The notes: generated by a model not told the origin, from the letters alone. Shown: positions 18,379-28,041, counted from the stretch's first letter. The stretch: DNA of 64,000 bases from Flavobacteriales bacterium (GCA_016704485.1 JADJAA010000003.1:130498-194497); one strand, 5' to 3'. Program-made: numbers and translations.

Positions 18379-20076
18379 ATGCTGAACACTGAACTCTTCG
18401 GCATACTGGCCATGTTCTTCGGCTCACTGGTGCTGGCCATTCCATTGGGCCGGTACATCGCCCGTGTGTATGGCGGTGAACGCTCGTTGTTGGACCCTGT
18501 GATGGGTCCGATCGAACGTTTCTTCTTCCGCCTTTCCGGTATCGACTCTAAGCGCGAGATGAATTGGAAAGAGCACTTGAGAGCGCTGCTTACGATCAAT
18601 ATGATCTGGTTCCTCTGGACGATGTTCGTGCTGATGAACCAGAGTTGGTTGCCTTGGAATCCGGACGGAAATCCTAGCATGAGCGCCGACCTCGCGTTCA
18701 ACACGGCCATCAGTTTCGTAGTGAATTGCAACCTGCAACATTACAGTGGTGAAACCGGAGCAACCTACTTCAGCCAGATCTTCGGGATGATGTTCCTGCA
18801 GTTCGTTAGCGCTGCCACGGGCATGGCTGCAGCCGCGATGGTCTTCAACGCACTGAGGGAGCGTACAAGCGAAAAGCTTGGCAACTTCTATGATTATTTC
18901 TTGAAAAGCCTTACCCGCGTGCTGCTACCATTGTCGATCATCGTGGCAGTACTGCTGATGTTCAGCGGAACACCACAGACCGCTTTGGGGAAAGACAGCA
19001 TTGTCACTTTGCAAGGAGATAGCGTGGATGTTTCCCGTGGTCCGGTCGCGGGCTTCGTGGCCATCAAGCACTTGGGAACGAACGGCGGCGGTTACTACGG
19101 AACCAACAGTGCTCACCCGCTTGAGAATCCCTCCTACTTCTCCAACATGGTGGAGATGGTGAGCCAGCTGATCATTCCCTTCGGGATGGTCTTCGCGCTG
19201 GGCTTCTATTTGAAGCGGAGAAAGTTCGCTTGGATGGTGTTCGGCGTGATGACCGCCGGCTTCCTCGCTCTGGCCATTCCGAACATCGTGATGGAGATGA
19301 ACGGAAGCCCGGCGATCGATGCACTGGGAATAAGCCAGAGCAGCGGTGCCATGGAGGGAAAGGAAATGCGCCTGGGCGCTGCAGCCTCTGGATTCTGGAG
19401 CATTGTGACCACCGTGATCAGCACGGGATCGGTGAACTCCATGCACGACAGCTCCATGCCCCTGAGCGGCATGAACGAACTGCTCGCCATGATGACCAAT
19501 GCATTCTACGGCGGCGTGGGCGTGGGCATACTCAATGTATTCGTGTTCATCATCCTCGCGGTGTTCATCAGCGGGTTGATGGTGGGCCGCACGCCCGAGT
19601 TCATGGGCAAGAAGATCGAAGCACGCGAGATGAAGATCGCACTGATCGTCGCCCTCCTGCATCCGCTGATGATCCTCGCCGGCACTGCACTGGCCGCATA
19701 CGGCATCACGCATGACCCCTCCTATGCGTGGCTGAACAATCCCGGGGCGCATGGCTTCAGCGAAATGCTCTACGAATACACCAGCGCCGCGGCCAACAAC
19801 GGCAGTGGCTTCGAGGGCCTCGGTGACAATACACCGTGGTGGAACATCAGCACGGGCATCGTCCTGATCCTCTCCCGCTTCCTGCCGATCATCGGGCCGT
19901 TGGCCATCGCCGGGCTGCTTGCCGAGAAGAGGTTCATTCCCGAAAGCGCAGGCACCTTGAAGACGGACACAGGCACCTTCGGCATGATGGTCTTCGGCGT
20001 GATCGCCATCGTGGCCGCGCTCTCATTCTTCCCAGCACTTGCCCTGGGCCCCATCGCCGAATACTTCAGCTTCTGA
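18379..20076 (+). CDS. kdpA: KdpA, potassium-binding channel subunit
   Basis: 565 residues, normal length. KdpA is the potassium channel-like subunit of the high-affinity KdpFABC importer in the inner membrane. Selectivity-loop motifs are visible in order: CNLQHYSGETGATYFSQ, HLGTNGGGYYGTNSAHPLEN, MTNAFYGGVGVGILNV and YTSAAANNGSGFEGL. About ten hydrophobic helices surround them, and GRTPEFMGKKIE follows the third loop, as in the family. Starts four bases after kdpF and ends five bases before kdpB. Confidence 0.97.
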   Translation: MLNTELFGILAMFFGSLVLAIPLGRYIARVYGGERSLLDPVMGPIERFFFRLSGIDSKREMNWKEHLRALLTINMIWFLWTMFVLMNQSWLPWNPDGNPSMSADLAFNTAISFVVNCNLQHYSGETGATYFSQIFGMMFLQFVSAATGMAAAAMVFNALRERTSEKLGNFYDYFLKSLTRVLLPLSIIVAVLLMFSGTPQTALGKDSIVTLQGDSVDVSRGPVAGFVAIKHLGTNGGGYYGTNSAHPLENPSYFSNMVEMVSQLIIPFGMVFALGFYLKRRKFAWMVFGVMTAGFLALAIPNIVMEMNGSPAIDALGISQSSGAMEGKEMRLGAAASGFWSIVTTVISTGSVNSMHDSSMPLSGMNELLAMMTNAFYGGVGVGILNVFVFIILAVFISGLMVGRTPEFMGKKIEAREMKIALIVALLHPLMILAGTALAAYGITHDPSYAWLNNPGAHGFSEMLYEYTSAAANNGSGFEGLGDNTPWWNISTGIVLILSRFLPIIGPLAIAGLLAEKRFIPESAGTLKTDTGTFGMMVFGVIAIVAALSFFPALALGPIAEYFSF

Positions 20077-20081
20077 TCACC

Positions 20082-22118
20082 ATGAAAAACCAACAACCCA
20101 CCTCCCTCTTCCAGCGCGACCTGGTCATGGAGGCCATAAAACAGTCGTTCGTGAAACTGGACCCTCGGATCATGGTGCGCAACCCGGTGATGTTCACTGT
20201 GGAAGTGGGCACTGCGGTCATGCTCGTGGTCTCCCTCTGGTTGCTGTTCAGCGGCGATGCCTCACAAGGCTCGCTGGGCAACAACATCACCATCTTCCTG
20301 CTGCTGCTGCTCACGCTACTCTTCGCCAATTTCGCGGAAGGCATCGCTGAGGCACGCGGCAAGGCCCAGGCCGATTCGCTCCGCAAAACGCGGGAGGACA
20401 CACCGGCCAAGTTGAAGCTCGCCGATGGTAGCGTGAAGATGATCCGCAGCAACGAACTGCGCAAAGGCGACCTCTTCTACTGCGAAGCCGGTGACCTGAT
20501 CCCCAACGACGGCGAGATCATCGAAGGACTCGCGAGCATTGATGAAAGCGCGATCACCGGAGAGAGTGCGCCGGTGATCCGTGAAGGCGGCGGCGACCGC
20601 AGCAGTGTGACCGGTGGCACACGGGTGCTCAGCGATCACATCACCGTGCAAGTGACCGGCGAACCCGGCAGCAGTTTCCTGGACCGCATGATCGCTTTGG
20701 TGGAAGGCGCGAGCCGCCAGAAGACACCGAACGAGATCGCTCTGACGATCCTGCTCGCCGGCTTTACGCTCATCTTCATCATCGTGTGCGTCACGTTGCA
20801 ACCCTTCGCAGGCTATGCGAACGCAACGGTCAGCATCGCAGCGTTGATCTCCTTGTTCGTTTGCTTGATCCCCACCACGATCGGTGGCCTGCTCAGCGCC
20901 ATCGGCATCGCGGGCATGGACCGTGCGCTGCGCGCCAATGTGATCAGCAAAAGCGGCAAGGCAGTGGAAACTGCGGGCGACATCGATGTGCTCTTGCTGG
21001 ACAAGACCGGCACCATCACCATCGGCAACCGGAAGGCAACGGCCTTCTTCCCGGCCCCGGGCGTGGATCGTTCAGCTTTCATCCGTTCATGCGCGCTCAG
21101 TTCGATCGCAGATGATACAGCAGAAGGCAAGAGCATTTTGGAACTCGCTGGTGCGGATGTTACCAAAGGTCTTTCGCTGCAAGGTGCTGCATTGATCCCA
21201 TTCACCGCCCAGACCCGCACCAGCGGTGTGGACCTGCCGAACGGACAGCGCATCCGCAAAGGTGCACAGGACGCACTGCGTAAGTTGACCTTGCAAGCCG
21301 GGCTCGCCGTTCCTGCGGAAGTTGAAGCAGAAGTGAAGCGCATCGCCGAGAACGGCGGTACGCCACTCGTGGTTGCCGAGAATGATCGGATCACGGGTTG
21401 CATCGAACTCCAGGACATCATTAAGCCCGGCATACGCGAGCGTTTCGAACGACTGCGGAAAATGGGTGTGAAGACGGTGATGGTGACCGGCGACAATCCG
21501 CTGACCGCAAAGTACATCGCCGAGAAAGCTGGTGTGGACGACTTCATTGCAGAAGCTACGCCCGAGGACAAGATGGCCTATATCAAGAAGGAACAACAGA
21601 GCGGACGTTTGGTCGCGATGATGGGCGACGGAACGAACGATGCGCCCGCACTAGCACAAGCAGATGTAGGAGTGGCCATGAACAGCGGAACACAGGCCGC
21701 CAAGGAAGCCGGTAACATGGTGGATCTGGACAACGACCCAACAAAACTCATCGAGGTGGTGGAGATCGGCAAGCAGTTGCTAATGACCCGTGGTACACTA
21801 ACTACCTTCAGTATAGCGAACGATGTGGCCAAGTATTTCGCCATCGTCCCCGCACTATTCATGGCCAGCATACCTGCTTTGGGTGCGCTGAACATCATGC
21901 GCCTGCACAGCCCGGAAAGCGCGATCCTAAGCGCAGTGATCTTCAATGCGCTGATCATTCCTGCGCTGATCCCATTAGCACTACGCGGAGTAGCCTACAA
22001 ACCGATCGGGGCATCTGCTCTACTGCGTAGAAATCTCTTGATCTACGGACTCGGTGGACTTATCGTGCCCTTCATCGGCATCAAGGTCATCGACCTCGCA
22101 GTGTCATTCTTCATCTGA
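20082..22118 (+). CDS. kdpB: KdpB, ATP-hydrolysing subunit
   Basis: 678 residues from the ATG at 20082 (MKNQQPTSLFQRDLVMEAIK); the longer upstream frame is an overlap with kdpA. It is the P-type ATPase subunit that drives potassium uptake. Motifs: actuator TGESAPV, phosphorylation site LLLDKTGTITIGN with Asp at residue 307 (the E. coli number), MVTGDNPLTAKYIA, and MMGDGTNDAPALAQADVGVA. The ending FIGIKVIDL is typical. All catalytic positions appear intact. Confidence 0.97.
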   Translation: MKNQQPTSLFQRDLVMEAIKQSFVKLDPRIMVRNPVMFTVEVGTAVMLVVSLWLLFSGDASQGSLGNNITIFLLLLLTLLFANFAEGIAEARGKAQADSLRKTREDTPAKLKLADGSVKMIRSNELRKGDLFYCEAGDLIPNDGEIIEGLASIDESAITGESAPVIREGGGDRSSVTGGTRVLSDHITVQVTGEPGSSFLDRMIALVEGASRQKTPNEIALTILLAGFTLIFIIVCVTLQPFAGYANATVSIAALISLFVCLIPTTIGGLLSAIGIAGMDRALRANVISKSGKAVETAGDIDVLLLDKTGTITIGNRKATAFFPAPGVDRSAFIRSCALSSIADDTAEGKSILELAGADVTKGLSLQGAALIPFTAQTRTSGVDLPNGQRIRKGAQDALRKLTLQAGLAVPAEVEAEVKRIAENGGTPLVVAENDRITGCIELQDIIKPGIRERFERLRKMGVKTVMVTGDNPLTAKYIAEKAGVDDFIAEATPEDKMAYIKKEQQSGRLVAMMGDGTNDAPALAQADVGVAMNSGTQAAKEAGNMVDLDNDPTKLIEVVEIGKQLLMTRGTLTTFSIANDVAKYFAIVPALFMASIPALGALNIMRLHSPESAILSAVIFNALIIPALIPLALRGVAYKPIGASALLRRNLLIYGLGGLIVPFIGIKVIDLAVSFFI

Positions 22119-22130
22119 TCCAAAAACGCG

Positions 22131-22151
22131 ATGCCGGGTCAAGCCCGGCAT
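22131..22151. repeat. Palindromic element between kdpB and kdpC
   Basis: ATGCCGGG / CCCGGCAT, an 8-bp perfect stem around TCAAG, inside the 41-base kdpB-kdpC gap and followed by GACAGAC. The same kind of 'GGGTCAAGCCCGGCATGAC' hairpin is, from memory, a common dispersed palindrome in several bacterial phyla. Here it could modulate the downstream message. Confidence 0.6.
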
Positions 22152-22159
22152 GACAGACC

Positions 22160-22723
22160 ATGAAACAGAACCTCCTTCCCGCAGTGAAGCTTACGCTGAT
22201 CTGCCTTGTCTTCTTCAGTGGCGTGTATACCTTTGCGTTGATCGGGATCGCGAAACTGACGCCCAACGGTGGCAATGCTGAAACCGTTGAGCACGACGGC
22301 CACGTGTACTACACCAACCTCGCACAGTCCTTCACGCAGGACAATTACTTCTGGAGCCGCCCGAGCACAGTGGGCTACAACGCGGCCGGTTCCGGTGCCA
22401 GCAATAAGGGAGCGACGAACCCGGAATACCTCGCCACCGTGCAAGCGAGGATCGATACGTTCATCGTACACAACCCCGGTGTTGCCAAGAGTGACATCCC
22501 AAGTGAACTGGTCACTGTCAGCGGCAGCGGACTCGATCCACACGTGAGCGTGCAAGGCGCTCAGGTGCAGGCACAGCGCGTCGCTAATGCGCGTGGAATG
22601 GAAACTGGCGTTGTACTGAAACTCATCGATGAGCATACCGACGCGCCTTTGCTCGGTCTCTTTGGCCCAACCACCGTGAACGTACTTCAACTGAACCTGG
22701 CGCTGGACGCCGCCTCCAAATGA
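22160..22723 (+). CDS. kdpC: KdpC, accessory subunit
   Basis: 187 residues. One N-terminal membrane helix (KLTLICLVFFSGVYTFALIG) and a periplasmic domain with the KdpC signatures YFWSRPSTVGYNAAGSGASN, SGSGLDPHVSVQGA and QAQRVANARGM. KdpC stabilises nucleotide binding and substrate handling in the KdpFABC complex. Its TGA overlaps the next ATG (ATGA), so the porin gene is translationally coupled. Confidence 0.96.
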   Translation: MKQNLLPAVKLTLICLVFFSGVYTFALIGIAKLTPNGGNAETVEHDGHVYYTNLAQSFTQDNYFWSRPSTVGYNAAGSGASNKGATNPEYLATVQARIDTFIVHNPGVAKSDIPSELVTVSGSGLDPHVSVQGAQVQAQRVANARGMETGVVLKLIDEHTDAPLLGLFGPTTVNVLQLNLALDAASK

Positions 22724-23793
22724 AACAACTCCTCCTCCTCCCTACCCTTGGTCTTGTCGTCACGGCGAACGCACAACAACTCGACAGTGCCATCACCATC
22801 AGTGCCTATGCCGAAGCGTATTACAGTTACGACATGGCACAGCCGGACAACCACCTGCGGCCCGGGTTCTTCTACAGTTTCAACCGCCACAACGAGGTGA
22901 ACCTGAACATGGGCATGATCAAAATGGCCTACGCGAAGAACAACGTTCGCGGCAACTTCGCCCTGATGGCGGGTACCTATGCGCAATACAACATGGCCGC
23001 TGAGCCGGAACTACTGCGCAGCGTATTCGAGGCCAATGCCGGAGTGAAGCTGAGCAGCAAGAAGAACCTTTGGCTCGACGCGGGTGTCCTTCCCAGCCAC
23101 ATCGGCTTCGAGAGCGCCATCGGCAAGGATTGCTGGAACCTGACACGAAGCATACTGGCGGACAACACGCCCTACTACGAGGCTGGCGCACGCGTGAGCT
23201 ACACGAGCGACAACGGGAAGTGGTATGCCAGCGGCCTATTGCTGAACGGCTGGCAACGCATCGCTCGTGTTGACGGCAACAATACGCCCGCCTTCGGCAC
23301 ACAACTCACCTACAAGCCGAACGGCAACACCACGCTCAATTGGAGCACCTTCGTGGGTAACGACAAGCCGGATACCGTGAGCCAACCCCGCATCTTCAAC
23401 AACCTATACGCACAGCTGCAGATCACCGAACGCTTCGGTGTGATAGTGGGCTGCGACATCGGCATGGAGCAAGCGGTCAGTGGGGATAGCAGCAGCACGT
23501 GGATCACCCCGATCCTGATACCCCGATACAAGCTGGGCGAAAAGAGCTACCTGGCCGCCCGCGTGGAGTACTACCAGGACGAGAAAGGCGTGATCATCGC
23601 AACAGGTACGCCGAACGGATTCACCACCTTGGGTTACTCGCTCAACTTCGACCATTGGGTAAGCCCGAACGTACTTTGGCGCATCGAGGCCCGCAGCCTG
23701 AACAGCGAGGACAAGATCTTCGTGGATGCCGATGGTACCGCCACCACGAACAACACTTTCTTCACCTCCAGCATATCCTTCTCCATACCGTGA
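22720..23793 (+). CDS. Outer-membrane porin in the kdp operon (OmpL/BBP2-like)
   Basis: 357 residues. Signal peptide (MKQLLLLPTLGLVVTANA) then an all-beta protein with aromatic-girdled strands: AYAEAYYSYDM, FFYSFNRHNEVNLN, GNFALMAGTYAQYN, NLWLDAGVLPSHIG, YYEAGARVSYTS, TLNWSTFVG, YLAARVEYYQD and the last strand FFTSSISFSIP. This is the putative beta-barrel porin-2 family. Its location, overlapping both kdpC (ATGA) and the sensor gene (GTGA), implies co-expression with potassium uptake; I infer an outer-membrane potassium entry channel. Confidence 0.85.
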   Translation: MKQLLLLPTLGLVVTANAQQLDSAITISAYAEAYYSYDMAQPDNHLRPGFFYSFNRHNEVNLNMGMIKMAYAKNNVRGNFALMAGTYAQYNMAAEPELLRSVFEANAGVKLSSKKNLWLDAGVLPSHIGFESAIGKDCWNLTRSILADNTPYYEAGARVSYTSDNGKWYASGLLLNGWQRIARVDGNNTPAFGTQLTYKPNGNTTLNWSTFVGNDKPDTVSQPRIFNNLYAQLQITERFGVIVGCDIGMEQAVSGDSSSTWITPILIPRYKLGEKSYLAARVEYYQDEKGVIIATGTPNGFTTLGYSLNFDHWVSPNVLWRIEARSLNSEDKIFVDADGTATTNNTFFTSSISFSIP

Positions 23794-24968
23794 TCACTTC
23801 CTTCGGCACAGACCCACTGCTTCGGCCTACCTCCAACCGGGGTAGGTTGAAAGTGTATATGGGCATGAGCGCCGGCGTGGGAAAGACCTACCGCATGCTG
23901 CAGGAGGCGCACAACATGCTGGCCGCTGGTATTAATGTGCAGATCGGTTTTGTGGAAACACACGGCCGATCAGAGACACACGCCTTGCTTGCCGGGCTGC
24001 CGGTCATACCGCTTCGGGAAACCTTCTACAAAGGGAAGCGCATGAAGGAATTCGACCTGAATGCCACCTTGTTACTTGCACCGGAATGGGTGATCGTGGA
24101 TGAGCTAGCGCATACCAACATTCCCGGCAGCAAGCACTCCAAGCGCTGGCAGGATGTTATGGAGCTTATTTCCGCAGGGATAAATGTGGTCACGGCAGTC
24201 AACATCCAGCATATTGAAAGCATCACCGAAGAAGTGAAGCGGATCACTGGCGTTGATGTTTCGGAACGCGTGCCAGACACTTTTCTTCGCCACGCAGATG
24301 ATGTAGTGAACATTGATCTTTCCGCAGAAGACCTGATCACCCGCCTCCGAGAAGGAAAGATCTATGATCCGGCGAAAGTGGAGACGGCGCTGAACAACTT
24401 CTTCCAGCCCGATAAGATCCTCCAACTGCGCGAACTGGCCTTGAAGGAAGTGGCCGGACAAGTGGTGCGCAAGGTGGAGAGCGAGGTGGACCCGCCCAAG
24501 CAAGTGCGCCGCGAGCGGCTGTTGGCATGCATCAGCAGCAATCACCTAACCGCCGGGCGGATCATCCGCAAGACCGCACGCCTCGCCAACTATTACAATG
24601 GGGATTGGTTCGTGCTCTACGTGCAGACGCCGGAGGAAAGCTTCGACCGTATACCGTTGGACCGGCAGCGCCACCTGTTGAACCACTTCAAGCTGGCCGT
24701 GGAATTGGGCGCTGAAGTGATCCAGGCCCAAAGCGGCGAAGCGTCCGGGATCGCGGCGCTGGCCAAGCTCCCGTTGAAGGTGCTCAACCTACAAGTGACC
24801 AGCGTTAGCGACGCGATCCTGACCACTGTGCGGGATAGGAACATAACCACGGTGTGTATCGGCAAGCCGCATTTCAATATCTTTCAGATCATTCTACGTT
24901 CGAACGTCTTCAACAAATTGCTCAATGCCTTGTCCAGCAATAATGTGGACTTGATCATCCTCTCTTGA
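23790..24968 (+). CDS. kdpD: KdpD N-terminal sensor protein (no kinase domain)
   Basis: 392 residues. I chose the GTG at 23790, which overlaps the porin stop (GTGA); the longer frame is an overlap. Residues about 20-230 are the KdpD domain: Walker A GMSAGVGKTYRML, VQIGFVETHGR, EWVIVDELAHTNIPGSKHSKRWQDV and VNIQHIES. About 245-390 form a universal-stress-like domain. The protein ends at LIILS, just before where the membrane helices and kinase of a full KdpD would begin. Those functions are encoded by the next gene, so this is a stand-alone potassium/ATP sensing half rather than a broken gene. Confidence 0.9.
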   Translation: MITSFGTDPLLRPTSNRGRLKVYMGMSAGVGKTYRMLQEAHNMLAAGINVQIGFVETHGRSETHALLAGLPVIPLRETFYKGKRMKEFDLNATLLLAPEWVIVDELAHTNIPGSKHSKRWQDVMELISAGINVVTAVNIQHIESITEEVKRITGVDVSERVPDTFLRHADDVVNIDLSAEDLITRLREGKIYDPAKVETALNNFFQPDKILQLRELALKEVAGQVVRKVESEVDPPKQVRRERLLACISSNHLTAGRIIRKTARLANYYNGDWFVLYVQTPEESFDRIPLDRQRHLLNHFKLAVELGAEVIQAQSGEASGIAALAKLPLKVLNLQVTSVSDAILTTVRDRNITTVCIGKPHFNIFQIILRSNVFNKLLNALSSNNVDLIILS

Positions 24969-25004
24969 AATGACGCTCAGTATTCGCGAACGTCTCAACT
25001 TGGC

Positions 25005-26684
25005 ATGAAAACGAAAACCCGCCTTGTGTTGTGGCTCGGCATCATGACGATGCTGGTATTGATGATGGCAGCTGTAAGCCTCGGCACCATCTGGAATCTT
25101 AGGATGGAAGGGCGCAACGTATTGACCGCGAACTATAACAGTATTGGATATGCGCAACTCATGCTCGAGGCAATGGATGCCGAAAGCGATACTACCCGTC
25201 GTTCCAAATTGCTGTTGGAGCTACTCGCGAACCAATCAGCGAACAATACTGAACCCGGAGAGAAGGAATTGACGGAAAAGTTGCGAAGATCCACCACCGC
25301 TTACCGCTCCAGCCCCGACGATGCCCAGACAACGCGTACGTTGCGGATGGACATCAACAAAGTGATCGACATTAACCGTTCCGCCATTGTTCGCAAAGCT
25401 GCACAGGCCGAGCACAGGGCTGAATTGTCCTACATCTGGATCAGCGTCACCGGTACATTGTGCTTCCTTATCTCGTTCAGCCTTTTCATCAGCTTGCCTG
25501 AACGGATGGCCGAACCCATCCGCCTACTTACCGAAGGCATCGATCGTGTCGCTGCCGGTAGCTATCGCCAACGCGTGGAGATCGAAGGACACGGTGAATT
25601 CGGCCATATGGCTGAGCGCTTCAATGTCATGGCAGGCCAACTGGAACACTGGGAGAACAGCAATTTGGCGATGATCATGACGGAGAAGAGCCGCGTTGAA
25701 GCGATCCTCAACAGCATGGTGAACGCTGCGTTCGGTGTGGACCACGAAGGCCGTATCATTTTCGCGAACCTTAAGGCAGTGGAACTATTAGGACTGGGGG
25801 AAACAGAGTTGGTGGGGCGAAACATCGATGAACTAATTGCGCGGAATGACCTCCTGCGCTATGTACTATCCGATGGGGAAAGCCGCCCGTTCAAGGCCGT
25901 TGTCGGTGGTAAGGAGCAATTCTTCACAAGCAGTCAGGCCCCGATAAGAAGTGTGAATGGCGATCTTGGCACCGTCCATCTATTGCATAACATCACCCCC
26001 TTCCAAGAGCGCGATGAAGCACGAACGCATTTCCTTGCCACCATCAGCCATGAACTGAAAACACCGTTAGCGAGCACCGATCTAGGGCTCGGCCTCCTGG
26101 AGAACAGCCCGACTTTGGGCGACGAGCAACGCGCGATACTCGATGACCTTCGCAAAGATCATCAGCGTTTGGTGCGTATCGTAAGCGAACTGCTGGATCT
26201 TACGCAGATCGAGACCGGTCGCATCCGTGTGGCGTTGGATGATCATTCCTTGAGCGCGATCGTGCACAAGGCCGTTAGTGCACTTCACACTGCAGCTGAT
26301 GCAAAGCAGGTGCGGATCGACGTCCAGTTATTACCAGACGACCTACTCGTACACGCGGATGCCGAAAAATCCTCGTGGGCGCTGATCAACCTGTTGAGCA
26401 ACGCGGTGCGCCACAGTCCGCCGCAAAGCACTATCTCATTGACCTGCAAGATACAAGGTAACACCGTGCTTCTTTCGGTAAGCGACCAAGGTCCCGGCCT
26501 TACGGATGAGCAGCACGCTCACCTCTTTGAGCGCTTCAACCCACATGCGACCAGTGGGAGTGGATTGGGCTTATCCATTGCTCGGGATTTCATGCGCGCC
26601 ATGAATGGTGAAATATCCCTCTCGGCCACCAGTGAAAAAGGCTCGGTGTTCACCATTCGCTTTGAATGTGCTTCCACAGGATAG
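25005..26684 (+). CDS. Membrane histidine kinase of the kdp locus
   Basis: 559 residues. Transmembrane helix at about 8-30, a periplasmic helical region, second helix (YIWISVTGTLCFLISFSLFI) near 145-165, HAMP (PIRLLTEGIDRVAAGSYRQR), a PAS domain (VEAILNSMVNAAFGVDHEGR to VHLLHNITPFQERDEAR), HisKA with the phospho-His in FLATISHELKTPLAS, and HATPase_c with NLLSNAVRHSPP, DQGPGLTDEQ and SGSGLGLSIARDFM. All kinase boxes are intact. It starts 36 bases after the KdpD-like gene. I infer it partners with that sensor and with the regulator downstream. Confidence 0.92.
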   Translation: MKTKTRLVLWLGIMTMLVLMMAAVSLGTIWNLRMEGRNVLTANYNSIGYAQLMLEAMDAESDTTRRSKLLLELLANQSANNTEPGEKELTEKLRRSTTAYRSSPDDAQTTRTLRMDINKVIDINRSAIVRKAAQAEHRAELSYIWISVTGTLCFLISFSLFISLPERMAEPIRLLTEGIDRVAAGSYRQRVEIEGHGEFGHMAERFNVMAGQLEHWENSNLAMIMTEKSRVEAILNSMVNAAFGVDHEGRIIFANLKAVELLGLGETELVGRNIDELIARNDLLRYVLSDGESRPFKAVVGGKEQFFTSSQAPIRSVNGDLGTVHLLHNITPFQERDEARTHFLATISHELKTPLASTDLGLGLLENSPTLGDEQRAILDDLRKDHQRLVRIVSELLDLTQIETGRIRVALDDHSLSAIVHKAVSALHTAADAKQVRIDVQLLPDDLLVHADAEKSSWALINLLSNAVRHSPPQSTISLTCKIQGNTVLLSVSDQGPGLTDEQHAHLFERFNPHATSGSGLGLSIARDFMRAMNGEISLSATSEKGSVFTIRFECASTG

Positions 26685-26709
26685 GGACCACTTGGTGTTA
26701 CTTCGCGGT

Positions 26710-28041
26710 ATGACCGGACCTTTCCGCCTGCTCATAATCGATGACGAGCCACAACTACGGAATATGCTCCGGCGTGTTTTCGAAGGCGAGGGCTATGCCG
26801 TTACAACTGCTGAGACCGGTGCTATCGGCCTTTTACGGATGAAGGAAACACCCTTTCCCGTCGTGCTATGCGACGTGAAATTGCCGGATGCCAACGGCGT
26901 AGAATTGACGAGTGCACTTCGCTCGATCGCACCATCCGCAGAAGTCATCGTAATGACCGCCTTCGGCTCGATCCCCGATGCAGTTCAGGCCATGCGGAAC
27001 GGCGCATTCCAATACTTGGTGAAAGGGGATGACAACGCGAAGTTGCTTCCCACGGTCAGCGCCGCGCTCCAACAAGCGAACAGCCGGGATATCGTTCCGC
27101 TTGAAGTCTCCTCGGATCCGTTCGCGGGTGTGATCGGTCGTTCGTCCGCCATACAACAGACCATCGCGCTTGCCCGGAAAGTGGCGCCAACGGAAGCCAC
27201 TGTGCTATTGACCGGGACCACCGGCGTAGGGAAAGAAGTATTTGCGAATGCCATCCATGCAGCCAGCGCACGCGCGGGACACGTAATGCTAGCCGTGAAC
27301 TGCAGCGCACTCAGTGGCGAGCTTTTGGAAAGTGAGCTTTTCGGCCATGTGGCAGGTGCATTCACCGGAGCGGGAAAAGACAAAAAGGGATTGATCGAAG
27401 CTGCTAAAGGAGGCACGCTTTTCCTGGATGAGATCGGGGAAATGCCTTTGGCGCTACAGGCCAAAATTCTGCGCGTACTCGAGACGGGCGATTACATCCG
27501 CGTAGGGGACACAGTTCCTCGAAAAGCCGATGTTCGCTTTTTAGCTGCTACGCACCGAGACCTCGCATTCGATAGTACCAATGGTCGCTTCCGCGAAGAC
27601 CTCTATTACCGGCTGGCCGCGTTCGTCATCCGCATACCCGGCCTAGCGGAAAGACCTACGGACATCGAATTGCTTGCAAAGTTCTTTTTGCAGCGCTTCG
27701 CCACCAAGCTCCGAAAACCGATCACAGGTATCGACAGCGCTACCTTGGAATTATTGTCCGCGCATGCATGGCCGGGCCAAGTGCGCGAACTGCGGAACGT
27801 GATCGAACGTGCATGCATCCTCTGCGACGCGCCGCTCTTGGATGCGCCCTCCTTGCCGCTTGAATTACAGCGGCCCCGCAGCAACTCGTCCACCTCTCCG
27901 GTCTACGATCTTGAGCATGTGGAACGCGAACACATCCGTCGCGTGCTGCAACACACCGGTGGCAACAAAACGTTGGCTGCAGCTTTGCTGGGGATCGGTA
28001 TCACCACGCTTTATGCGAAATTGAAGAAGTGGGAAGGATAA
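26710..28041 (+). CDS. NtrC-family sigma-54 response regulator
   Basis: 443 residues from the ATG at 26710. Receiver domain (LLIIDDEPQLRNML, phospho-Asp in VVLCDVKLPDANG, TAFGS, Lys in LVKGDD), then an AAA+ domain: Walker A GTTGVGKEVFANAIH, the sigma-54 contact motif GAFTGAGKDKKG, Walker B GGTLFLDEIGEMP, and RFREDLYYRL. A Fis-type helix-turn-helix closes it (GGNKTLAAALLGIGITTLYAKL). It replaces the OmpR-type KdpE of E. coli, so the potassium response here would work through sigma-54 promoters. It starts 26 bases after the kinase gene. Confidence 0.93.
   Translation: MTGPFRLLIIDDEPQLRNMLRRVFEGEGYAVTTAETGAIGLLRMKETPFPVVLCDVKLPDANGVELTSALRSIAPSAEVIVMTAFGSIPDAVQAMRNGAFQYLVKGDDNAKLLPTVSAALQQANSRDIVPLEVSSDPFAGVIGRSSAIQQTIALARKVAPTEATVLLTGTTGVGKEVFANAIHAASARAGHVMLAVNCSALSGELLESELFGHVAGAFTGAGKDKKGLIEAAKGGTLFLDEIGEMPLALQAKILRVLETGDYIRVGDTVPRKADVRFLAATHRDLAFDSTNGRFREDLYYRLAAFVIRIPGLAERPTDIELLAKFFLQRFATKLRKPITGIDSATLELLSAHAWPGQVRELRNVIERACILCDAPLLDAPSLPLELQRPRSNSSTSPVYDLEHVEREHIRRVLQHTGGNKTLAAALLGIGITTLYAKLKKWEG

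Noticed and set aside
18925..19752. 275-codon minus frame rich in His and Gln
   Set aside because: Exact antisense of kdpA, whose frame has all family motifs.
20813..21571. 252-codon minus frame
   Set aside because: Antisense of kdpB; Ser-rich composition typical of a shadow.
23790..24968. KdpD as a truncated pseudogene
   Set aside because: It ends at a domain border and the kinase half is supplied by the next gene, so a natural split fits better than decay.
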